Origin: Polaromonas sp.
GTDB taxonomy: Bacteria; Pseudomonadota; Gammaproteobacteria; Burkholderiales; Burkholderiaceae_C
DNA: 23,577 nucleotides
Assembly: GCA_028292345.1 (NCBI GenBank)
Contig: JAQGMN010000418.1
Location: forward strand, 1 to 23,577
Reading direction: 5' to 3'
Positions 7,301-19,300 of the stretch are shown here, piece after piece. The notes below the pieces were generated by a model. The model was given only the letters and a program-made list of their open reading frames with translations. It did not search any database and was not told the origin of the DNA. How positions within the stretch are numbered: position 1 is the first letter of the stretch; the number at the start of each line of letters is the position of its first letter. Made by a program: the position numbers and the translations under genes.

Positions 7301-10300
7301 CACTGCGGTTGACAACGCCCCGTGGAGCTACGGCGTGCGTGAGGTCGCTTTCGACTCGGACATCGAGTCGATGGCCACCGGCCCGGCACCCTACCGGCTG
7401 GACAAGGACCTGGGCGTGCTGGGCGACTTTGTCAGCGAAACGCGCGTGGCCCCGCAGGGCAACGACCTGGAAGCAATCAACTTCACGCGCGAGTTCGGCG
7501 GATCGGTCGTCGTGCGCGTTGAAAACCACGTGCAGACCCTGCACATGGCCGGAGGCAGCGGTCCTGAAGCCGGCGGCGACGGGGGCTCCGTCGGCGGCAC
7601 CTTCTCGCTGGTCAACCGCGACAACACGGCGATTGCCGGCATCGCCGACAAGGCCGTCATCGACACCCGGCGCCTGGACGTGGCGGCAGAAACCACCGAC
7701 TGGCTGCTGACCGTCTCGCCCACCTCGGGCGGCGGCGAGGGCGTGGCGGCCAACGGCATCGTGTCGTACAACCAGGTCAAGGAAGTCACGCACGCGTCCA
7801 TCAGCCGCGAAGCAAAGGTCACCGCGCAGGCCGTCAATGTCGACGCGCAGTTGTCGCTGGGCGCCATCGCCATCACGGGTGCCGTGACGCAAAGCGAAAA
7901 CTCCGGGGTTGGTATCGGTATCGCGATGAACGAGATCCAGGGCGGCACGCAGGCCTATGTCGGCGACAACAATGCCGACGACGGGCGCACCACCAACGGC
8001 TCGGCCGCAGCAGGCTTCATTGCCACCGGTGCACTCGGTGTACGGGCTATCAGTGACGGCATGGTCATCGCCGTGGGCGTTGCGGGCGCCAAAGCCGGGA
8101 GCAAGGCCGCCAAGCCCGACCTGGCCGAAAAAGCCGACTCGGCGTCCACAGCCTCGCAGTCCATCGCAGGTGATGGCGGCACGGCGGCGCTTGGCGATAT
8201 CGGCGGCGACCTGCAGGGGCAAGGCGCTGCCGGCTCGGGCGGCGAAGGAGAAAGCGAGGGTGAAAGCAAGCCTCCGAAGTTTTCAGTGGCCGGCGCAGGC
8301 GCCGTAGTCACCAACTTCACGGACATCGACACATTGGCGCAGATCGACGGCGCAGTCGTTCATGGCATCGCCAGCGGTACCACGGCGGTCAACGTGCGCG
8401 CCCTGTCCGACCTGATGCAGGTCAGTGTGGCGGGCGGCGGCGCGCTGGCCATGGCCAACAATTCATCGACCACCTTCAGCTCGGCCATCGCGGGCGCGGT
8501 GGCGATCCAGAGCTCTGACGACGACACCACCGCGCGCATCGGCGGCAGCAGCATCACGGCGCTGGCCGATCGCGCCGATGCGCTGACGGTGCAGGCGCTC
8601 AAGACGGGCGAACGCACGGCGGTCGCGACGGGTATTTCCGTCAACATGTCGTCGGGCAGCACCAGCGATTTGTCGATCGTCGGCTCGGCTTCGATCACCC
8701 ACGTCAGCGACGACACGCTCGCCAGCATCGAGAACTCGACCGTCACCGGCAACGCCGCCAACCCGACCGCACTCGACGCCGTCGTGCTGGCCTATGACCG
8801 CAGCCGCATCGGCGCGGGTGGCGGGTCGCTGTCGTTCAGCAAGGGCAAGGGATCGGCCGGCATCGGTGCCGCAATTTCCGTGGTCGACATGGACGGCAGC
8901 ACGTCTGCGTTCGTCAACGGCGGCGCCATCACGAAGGTGCATGACCTGACGGTGGCGGCGATGTCGTCGCAAAAAGTCGTCGGCATCGCTGCCGTCGCGG
9001 GCATCCAGACGGCGTCCGATTCGAAAGGCCAGCTGCTCGGCTCGTTTGTCTTCAACGACATCCGCAACACCGTGGCGGCAGGGGTTAAGGGCGGGGCGCT
9101 GGTCAACCTGTCCGGCGACCTGGACCTGAAGGCCGGCGGTGCGCTGTCTGACAGTGCGCTCAACGACATGATGGGTTCGGTGCGTACCTCTTACGTCACC
9201 GACTACGAAATGAGCAGCAACAACAGCGGCTACACGAGCGACTTCACGTCGGCCGTTGGCGGCGAAAGCATCGTCGGTGTGGCCGGCACGCTGAGCGTGA
9301 CGCTGGGCAACAACGCCAACAGCATGGGCATTTCGTATGCGCAGAACAACATCCAGACGCGTTACAGTGCCGAACTCGCGGCCAACGTGACGGCGTCGGG
9401 CGACGTGCGGGTGGACGCGGTCAGCCAGGCTGACATCATCGGCATCTCGGCCGGCCTGGGCGTGACCAAGGGCAAGTTCTCAGGCATGGGTTCGGCCTCG
9501 GTCAACCTGATCGGCCAGCAGACCGATGCGCAGGTCAATGGGGGCTCGGTCACCGCCGCCAGCCTGGCGGTCGGGTCGGGCACCGAAGGCAACCTGTTCG
9601 GCCTCGCGGGCAACCTGAGTTTCGCGGTCGGCAGCGGCAGTGGCACGGCTGCCGGCGCGGCCATTGCGTACAACCAGACCGGCACCCGCACGTACACCGA
9701 CGGCGGCCCGTCAATGACCACGGCCGGCGCAGGCAATGCGGCGTCCATCAACAACTACGCGGTCATCAATACCGGCGGCGGCAACGTCACCGTGGCCGCG
9801 CACAACACCAGCGACACGATGGCGCTTGCCGCCTCGGGCGCGGCAGCCACCGGCAATATGGCGTTTGCCGGCGCAGCCGCCTGGAACGAGATCGGCGACG
9901 TGACCGATGCGGAAATCCGCAACGCGACCGTGCACGCGACTACCGTGACAGTGCAGGCCGGCGAGGGCGAAGGCGCCCAGAGCGCGCGCATCCGTTCCCT
10001 GGTCGGCGGGCTGTCCGCGTCCAAGGGTTATTCGGCGGCCCTGGCATTTGGTTTCAACACCATTGAGTCCGAACGCTCGGCCCAGATCCTGAGTTCTGGC
10101 ATCACCGCCAGCCATGCGCTGTCGGTGCTGGCCGATGCGCAAGGCAGCATCGAAACGCTGTCGGTCGCAATGGCCGGCGGTAAGGACTACGCCATCGCGG
10201 GCTCGTCCAGCGTCAACTGGCTGAACGGCAGCACCGCCGCGTTGATCGACAACAGCACCATCGCGGGCAGCGCATCGACCCTGACGGTGCACGCCGCCCA

Positions 10301-13300
10301 GAGCGGCAGCATCAATTCGCTGGCCGGTGCGGTGTCCGCCGGCCTGACGGGCGGCGCCATCGGCGCTGCCATGGCCGTCAACATGATGGGCGCGGGCGCC
10401 GACGATTTCAGCGTCAGCGCGGGCCTGACCAACACGACGCTGACGACAGCGGCAGCGGTGCTGGTCGAGGCAAAACTCACAAGCGCCATCGGCAGCATCG
10501 CGGCTGCAGGCGGCGCGTCCGCGGGCATGGCCATCAACGGCAGCGTGACACGCAACATCATTGACGGCGACGTGACGGTCACTGTTGACAAGGTGCAACA
10601 GCAGGCAACCGGCAGCACCTTCACGGTGTCGGCCGCACAAACCGCCAGCATCTCGTCGCTGGCCGGCGTGATCGGCGGCGCGGGTGGCAACGCCATCGGC
10701 GGCGCGATTGCGGTCAACGACATTTCATCGAACGTCGATGCGCGCCTGGCCGATTCCACGCTGCGGGTCAGCGGTGCGGTCAAGGTGCAGGCCGACATGG
10801 CTGGCGCGATTCGCTCGGTCGCCGCCGCAGGCGGCGGTGCCGGGTCGGTGGCCGTGAATGGCTCCAACACCACCAACAGCCTGACATCGACGGTGCAGGC
10901 CGAGGTAACGGGCCTGACCCAGCTTGCTGCCTCGACGTCGTTCGACGTGACGGCGCGTGACCGCTCGACCATCGAGTCGCTGGCGGGCAGCGTGTCCGGC
11001 GGGGGCACGGCGGGTGCCGGTGCCGCCATCGCGATGAACTTCCTGGGCCGCACTGTGGCCGATGCGGACGCGCAGAAACTTGTGAAGGCCAGCGTCGCTT
11101 CGAGCAAATTCTCGGTCAGCGGCGCGGTCAACGTGCTGGCCAGTTCGGAGTCGTCCATCGAATCGATGGGCGTTGCCGCAGCAGGCGGCGGCACGTTCGC
11201 TATCACAGGCTCCAACACCACCAACATTCGTGAAGACACGGTCGCAGCCAACTGGACCGGCAGCACGCTGGACGGCTCGAACAGCGGCTCGCTGACGGTC
11301 AAGGCGTCGGACGATGCCAGCATCTCATCACTGGCAGGCAATTTCTCCGGCGGTGGTACGGCTGCGGTCGGCGCGGCAGCGGCTGTTAACAAGGTAGCGA
11401 CCCAGGTCAGCGCCACACTGTCGGGCACCGGCATCGGCAAGGTCGCGACGGGCGATGTGAACGTGCGCGCCGAAAGCGATGCGGACATCGACACCATTGC
11501 GGTCGGCATGAGTGCTTCGGGTACCGTCGGTGTGCAGGGCTCGGTGGCGGTCAGCATGATCAGCTCGACGACCTCGGCGCTGGTCAACAACGGCGCAGTC
11601 GTTGAAGCGTGGGACAGCGTGGCGGTCACCGCCGACAGCCGCGACCGCATCAAGGCACTGGCTGGCGCCGCCGCGCTGGGCGCGGCGGGCGCAGGCGTGA
11701 CCGGCGGCGTGCTGGTGAACATGATCACCAGCAGCACCACGGCCGGCATTAGCGGCGGCGCCACCAGGGTCAGCGGCCTGGCCAATGGTGACGGGGTACT
11801 GGTCAATACGTCCCTTCTCGCGTCTGCGCCAGACTTGATGAACATCACGGAAGTCACTAACGCCGCGCTGACCAAGTCCGTGCTTGTCACCGACATGCGG
11901 CATGGGGTTGCCGTGCAGGCGACATCGATCGAGCAGATCGCTGCCCTCACGTCGGTGATGGGCGCCGGCACCGTGGGCGTCGGCGCTGCAGTGAACGTGG
12001 ACAGTATTGCCGGCAGCACCCGCGCCTATGTGGACGGCGCCAGTATCAACACGCTGGCCGGTGGCGCGCTGGTTCAGGACGTCACCGTGCTGGCGGCCGA
12101 CCATGCGCTGATTGCCAGCACGGTCGCCACGCTGGCTGGTGGCTTGGCCACCGGCGTGGCCGGTGCGGTGAGCACCGAGACCGTCAAACGCAGCAGCCAT
12201 GCCGAGGTGCTTGGCGGCGCAGCGCTCCAGGCCGTGAACAACGCGACTATCAAGGCGGTCTCCACCGCCACTGTGGCCCAGATTGCCGCCGGCGCAGGCG
12301 TTGGCGGAACGGCCGGCGTGGCTGGCAGCGGCAATGTGGTGTTGCTGTCCGGCGACACGCGGGCGTGGGTTGGTGGCTCGACCATCGCCGCCAAAGATGT
12401 GAGCGTGCTGGCCGAAGGCGCCAACCGCACCAACCTGATTGCGGGCTCGATTGGCGGTGGTGGCGTGGCTGGCGTCGGCCTGAGTTTTACTGTCAACGTG
12501 TCGGGCTCGAACGTGCGCGCGCTGGTCAGCGACAGCCTGCTGCGAGCCGATGGCGACGTGAAGATTAACGCCACCAATACGACCGAAGAGCTGGCCGTGG
12601 CTGCCACCATCGGTGGCGGCGGCCTTGCCGGCGTGGCCATAGGTGCTGCGGTCACCGTGCTGGAAGGCAATACCGAGGCTGCCTTGAGCGGCAGCTCCGT
12701 TGTGGAGAGACGCATCCGGGCAACCTCCGGCTTTGTGGCGCCGGCGAACGATGCCAATGTCACCTTGCATCTGGTTTTGCCCGACAACATCGTCACCGCC
12801 GACGAACAAGGCGCCACGCGCTTTGTACTGACGCGAGCGATCAGCACCGAGCTGCAAGGTGGCGAAGTTGAAGTGGTCCAGGAGACTGCGGCGCTGGGCG
12901 CCGCAGCAGTGCTCAAGGTTTTCGACGGCACGCGCGAGGTCATCGCGACACGCAACGCCGACGGCAGCTATTCGGCTAATATTTCGTCGCTTGGCGACGG
13001 CCTGCTGACGGCGGTGATTTACACCTCGGTGCTCAACGGCGTGCCCCTGGGCAGCTCCGAATCCAGCCATGTCCAGTTCACCAAGGCGGCTGGCGTTAAA
13101 TCACTGTCGGTGGCAGCGCTTGAAACCATTGACATCAACCACAACGCGGGCGCCGCCGGCGTCGGCGGCGCTGCGGGCGTAGGGTCGGCGGCCAACGTGG
13201 TAATCGGGCGCAGCAAGGTGGCGGCCAGCGCGGCGGGCTCAGTCCTCACCGTGGGCGGCAACCTGGCCGTAACTGCCCTGCGCGAGGCCGAGATTGACAT

Positions 13301-16300
13301 GGTCACGGCAACAGCGGGCGGCGGCGGTTTGGTCGGCGTCAGCGGTGCGGTTGGCGTGCTGCTTTTTGGCACGGCACCTGACAGCAATGCCAGCGCCGAA
13401 TTGAACGGCGGCAGCGGTAGCAGCATCAGCCGGGTTTCCGCCGGCACCGAGTCGAGCAAGGTCCAGGGCGCCGGCTCGTCACTGAGTCAGGCCGAGGCCG
13501 ACTCGCTTAACGCCAGTTCAAGCTACAACACCACCAACGCATTTGGCGGCGCCACGGGCAAGCATTCCACCTCGGCCAGTCTGAGCGCTGCCAGCGTTCA
13601 GGCCGGCTCGGTGACGGTCAGCAGCCTGGACCGCACTTCGGTTGAAAACAACGCGGGTGCTCTCGCGGGGGGCAAATCAGTTGGCGTCAGCGCCGGTGTC
13701 GCGGTTACTATTCTGGGCGGCGTCAACAGCGCCAGCGTCAGCGCCAGCCAGCTGACCAGCCAGGGCGCGATCACCATCGCATCGGGCACCCGCACCCCTT
13801 CTAAAGGCTCGCCCGCCATCACTAGCCGCGCCATTGCAGGCGCTGGCGGCTTTGTCGGCGTGGGCGCTGCAGTGTCGGTCGCCAGCAACCAGACCGCCAA
13901 TTCAGCTACGCTGTCGGGCCAGGTCAATGCCGGCGGCGCTGTCAGTGTGACGGCGCTCGACCAGGCGTCGATGCTGAGCGAAGCGTTCGGCGCCACGGTG
14001 GGGGTGGCCAGTGTCGGTATCGTGGTCGCCACGGCAGAGCAGACCGGCAGCGTCGCCATCCAGGTCGGCGGCAGCATCAGCGGTGAAGGCGTTGCCATCA
14101 ACGCCGCACGTGAGGGTAGCGTGTCAGCCAAAGCGATAGGCGGCTCCGCCGGCGTGTTTGCCGGCAGCGGTGCCGGCGCGACGGCCAGTGACCGCGGCGC
14201 CGTGGGTGTCACGCTCGCCAGTGGGACCGCGCTTGACGCGAGTCAGGGCACGCTGGCCATCTCAGCCCGTTCCAATCCCCATGCCACGGCTGATGCCGTG
14301 GGCGTGGCCGCCGCCGCTGGCGCCGCCATCGGCATTTCGGTCGCGCAAGCCCTGGTCGATTCAATCGTTTCGATCACCAGCCTGGGCGCGCTGACGCTCA
14401 AGGGCGACACCGTGAACATCTCGGCCGTGCTTGGCTCGGGCGATTCGGTCGTCACCAGCCTGGCCGCTGCCGGCGCAGGCGCGCTGCTGCTCGGGGCCAC
14501 CGGCGCGTTGGCCACCTCGACCAACACCGGTAGCGCCAAAGTGGAACTGGCACAGGGCGCCGTCCTTGCTACCACCGGTGATGTGGGCATCATGGCCATC
14601 GATTCGATGCGCGTCGAATCGAGCGCCGTCGGCATCGGGGCCGGCTTTGTCGGTCTGGGCATGGCGTTTTCCAGTGCCGTTAGCGACACCACGGTCAAGG
14701 CCAGCGCCGGTGGCATCCGCGGCAATGTGGGTGGCAGCCTGCAAATCAAGGCCAACGGCAACGAGTCCATGGACAGCAACGCCATCGCCGGCTCCGGTGG
14801 CATCGTGGCGGGTGCCGGCGCAGAGGCGTCGGTCAATCACGACCAAACCGTGGCGGCCGACTTGGGTGTAACGGCCGGCCAAACGCTGGTGGTCGACGGA
14901 ATGACCACGGTGGACGCTAGCCGCCTAGTACGCTACGACAGTACGACTACCGCCGTCAACGCGGCGGCGGTAGGCGCATCCGGTGCGGTCACCTGGGCCA
15001 CGCTCGATGGCTCGGCCACTGCCCAGCTGCTTGACAACTCGACGTTGGACAGCGGCAGCCTGCGGCTCTTGGCCACCAACGACCTTGCGCGGACCAACCT
15101 GACGGGGCAAAGCGCCGTGGGCGGCGGCGGCGGCGTGTTGAGCGGCGCTGGCGCCGACGTGCACACCGAACTCAACGGTAACGCCACCGCCAGCATCGGC
15201 AGCAACGCGAACATCCTGCTGGAAGACCTGCTCGAACTGCGCGCCTACAACGAAATGCGCGGCTCGTCGCGCGCGCAGATGGACGTCGGCGGCGCCATCC
15301 CGATTGCCATGGTCAATACCAGCATCCTCAGCAACGCTAACGCCGATGCAAAAATTGGACAAAACACCAACATCAATGTTTATGGCGAAGCATCGGTCAA
15401 TGCGCTGTCCTACATCGACATCGAGGCCAATTCGGTGTCCAAGACCTATGGCCTGGCCGCTGCGGCCCAAGGCAACGCCTACGCCACGGCCAATGTCAAC
15501 AACCGGGTTACTCTGGGCAGCGGCACCGTGTTCAAAAGCACCGAAGACCTCAGCCTGCTGGCCGGGCAAGACCGCGACTTCAACCGCAACAAGCATTTCA
15601 TCACGGCCCGCGTGGACCTGTTCAACCACTCGGCGATACCGGTTTCGATCAACCCCCATGCCGACGCCACGCTTAACCTGAACAACGCACTGCTGGTCGA
15701 TGCCACGGCAGTCCGTTCGGGCGGCACCATCAAGCTGGGCGGCGTCGAAGGCACCCTGGTGGTCGAAGGCAAGGGCAAGGTCAGCGACTGGACCCGCGAG
15801 GTGGGCGAACTGATCGGCATCAGCAGCGACTACGGAAGCTCGAAGAAAAACCTGCACAACACGGCCTTGCTAAACGGCGAGTTCGAGGCCGGCTTTGGCA
15901 ACAAACAGCGGCTGGTGATTGGCCTCAATGGGCAAATCCTGGAAAGTGAAGGCGACGTTCGCTACACCATCACCAATGAAGACCTGTCCGCTTCGGCCGG
16001 CGCCTATATTGACCGGCTGTACGACCAACTCGCGCGTTATGGCGATGTGCCCGAGGTAAAAGCCTTTGTCGAGGCCGAGCTCAGCTTTTATTTTGCCACG
16101 CTGCTCAAAGAAGGCCTGGCCGAAGAAATGACGATGGAAAACGGCACCAAGGTGATCGTGGCCTCCAGCGGCGTAGCTGCCAATTTCCTGAACATCCTGG
16201 ACCTGCGCGCAGGCAGTGGAAACATCGAGCTGTTTGGCAACAACGTCACTGGCTCCGCGTCGCTCACGGCGCGTGCTGACTCCGAGATCTACATCGACAA

Positions 16301-19300
16301 CCAGAGCCCGCTGAACCTGCGAGTCTACAACATGGTGGTCGACGCCAACGGCGGTTTTGCCAAATACAACGGCACCTACCTGAAGAGCAAGGCCGACATC
16401 GGCGTGCTCAACACCACAGCTAAAACCACCGGCCTCAGCGTGGACAGCATTGACACGCGCGGAGGCGGAGCGTCGCAGGAGTTGCCGACGTTGACGATCA
16501 AGAACACCTATATGCCGGGGCTGACGACGTGGGACCCCAATATCGCCTTGATTGCAACGGCACCCGACGGCACCCGGGCCGATCTGCGCGAAGACCAGAT
16601 GCGGGCGCCCGAAATACGGGTCAACGGCTGGCTTTACAACAAGCTCGGCACCATCAACCTGAACAACACGGCCGGCAGTATCTCGGTCTATGCAGAAAAC
16701 CCGGCCTACACGCCGCGTCTGGACGGCAAGGAAATCGTGGTGACGGCGGGCAAGAACTTCGTATTGTCCTCGCCCACCATCAGCCAGTCAGTTGGCGGCT
16801 CCCCTGAGTCGCTCTACGCAGTGCATTACAACGACGACCAGGAAAAAATTCTGGACAACCTGGGCATCTCGGCGTGCGGATCAGCGCGGCCCGGCGAACC
16901 TTCAGCGACGACTTACAACGCCAATTGCGTGGTCAACGGCGCAGGCGGGGTGTATGCCAGCGGCGCGATCTTCATCGGCGCCCGTTACCTGAATATTAAC
17001 GGCACCGTGCAGTCGGGCCAGGCCGACTACAACGTGGTGCTCAGCAGCGCCACCGTGGGCAGCAAAATTACAGCCTGGAGCAATGAGTGGAAGAATAAGG
17101 GCGGGCTCTACCTGTCGCAGGGTAAATCGTCGCTGATCCAGGTGACTGGCGCGCTGCCGACTGACAGCGAGGCCGAGATCAACAAGCAGTTTGCCAATGG
17201 CACGATCACTGCCGGCCAGCGCACCACGGAACTGGCGGCCATGGCAGCGCGGCGCCTGCAGCCCATCGTCTACTTCGATGCCCAGACTAACCGGCTGCGC
17301 GTCGCGGCTACCAATGTCCAGGGCGGCCTGGTCGAACTCGTCGGCTCCATCATCAACACCGGCGGCGGCGTGGTGCGCGCGCTTGACGGCTACGCCCGCA
17401 TCAACATCGACAACCAGACCGGGTACGGCCTGGACCTGATGGGCCTGGACACCGGCGGCGAGGCAGGCATCATCCGCATCACCGACATGAACAAGCCGGT
17501 GGGTAGCAGCGGGGACTTCCAGGTCACCACCTACCAGCGCGACAGCGACGGCGCCTTCCGCGCCACCGTGACGGCAGGGCGGGGCGCGGGCTCGGCCATC
17601 ATTTCAACCACGGCTTCTTCACAAGCCAACCCGGCTAACGGTGTCAAGGCGCAGTTCAGCTACAACCCTGCCGCCAACAGCACCTACTCCTGGTCAGCCG
17701 GTTACGACTACGCGACGGAAAAACGCTATTACTTGAAAACCTCGTCTTACTTTGGCTTCATACCCGGCCCTTCGACCAACTGGAGCAGTGTCGATACCTA
17801 CGTCAAGACCGCCAATGCCATGGCCGAGGACGTTTATGTCAGCACCGTCACGCCGGTGGGCGGCGGCTCCTTCTCTATCCAGTCCAACCGATTTATCACC
17901 GACGCGGAAAAGGAAATCTATTACCGCTCGTGGAGAACCTGCGGCTTCCTGTGCATCAAGAAAACCTACTACGTTGACAAGCGCACCGAAGTTGGCATGA
18001 AGGACGTCTTTACCCAGCGCGTCAAGGCTGACCATGCGATCAACATCGAACTGGTGGGCTACGACACTGGCGTGCTCAACGTCAGCAGCGTCGGCGACAT
18101 CCGGCTGGGTGGCAACATCACCAACGACAGCGGCACGGTGACACTGACCTCGGTCAATGGATCCATCAACCAGCTCAACAGCGGCGCGGTGGTGGACGGC
18201 GTTGACCTGAACTTCCATGCCAAGACCGGCATCGGTACCGAGGCTGCACCCATCAACCTGATTACCGGGACGGGTTCTTTCACCGCCGTCTCCAACACAG
18301 GCCCGATCAGTGTCAAGGGCGTGAGCGGCGCGCTGCGCATCAACCAGGTGAGCACCAATGGTGATGTCTGGCTCGATGGTGACGGCTCCATCGTCGGGCT
18401 GGATCCGAGCAAGGTCCATGTCACCGGCAACCGCATCTTCATGTCTGCGCCAACCGGCGGCATCGGTGAATTCAATCTTGACGGCAGCGTCAAGTCCACG
18501 CTGAACATCCAGACCCTGAATTCGCTCAACGGCGGCCTGACCGTCTACGCCCGCAACGGCATTGCCATCAAGCAGGCCACCGGCAACCTGTGGGTCAACC
18601 AGGTCGTCACCGGCGGCGACGTGTACCTCGAAGCTGCCACCGGCGACCTGATCGACAACAACCGCAACGAATCGCGCGACGAACGCACCGAAGCCCAGCT
18701 GCTGGCGCTGTGGGACCAGGCCGCGCTGCAGGGCAACTCGGCCGAAGACAGCCGGCAGTTGACGCTGGCCACCACCCGCACGCAATTTCGCCGCTACTGG
18801 AGTCTGCTTGACGTGCGCAACGTGGTGACGGATGGCAATGGCAACGTTACCAGTTACGCCGCCGACCCCATCAATCCGGCCACCTACGTGTTTCACTTCA
18901 GCACGGCCGAACATGATCAGTACCTGCTTGGCGGCCTCACCGAAATGCAGATCGCAGGCATTGAAGCGGCACGCACCACGGAAATGAAGGCCTTGCACGC
19001 GCAATTTGGCGGCACCGTCTACCAGACCAACAACGACCGCATCATCACGGCGGTCAATGTTGCCAACGCGGCTGCTGGCAAGTCTGAGGTCGGCGCACTG
19101 GCCGCATGGACGGACGCCGAACTGTTCAGCCCGCTGCCCAGCGCGGTGTTTACCAAGAGCAGCACCGACACGCAAACCCGCATCGAGGAGCCCAACGTGG
19201 TCGGCAACCGCGTGGTGCTGCGCTCCGGCGGCCAGATCGGCAACGACGACGGCCAAGTGGTGATTCGGCTCAAGCGCGAGGACCGCATCGCCCAGGGCTT

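Noticed and set aside
10187..13070. Long open frames on the minus strand (10187-12019 and 11328-13070)
   Set aside because: They are mirror frames of the GC-rich, repetitive exoprotein gene. Their translations are low-complexity Ala/Pro/Thr/Arg strings with no family resemblance and no ribosome-binding sites.
17694..19256. 520-codon minus-strand frame opposite the exoprotein C-terminal third
   Set aside because: It has His/Arg/Val-rich shadow composition typical of antisense to high-GC3 codons, with no recognisable domain.
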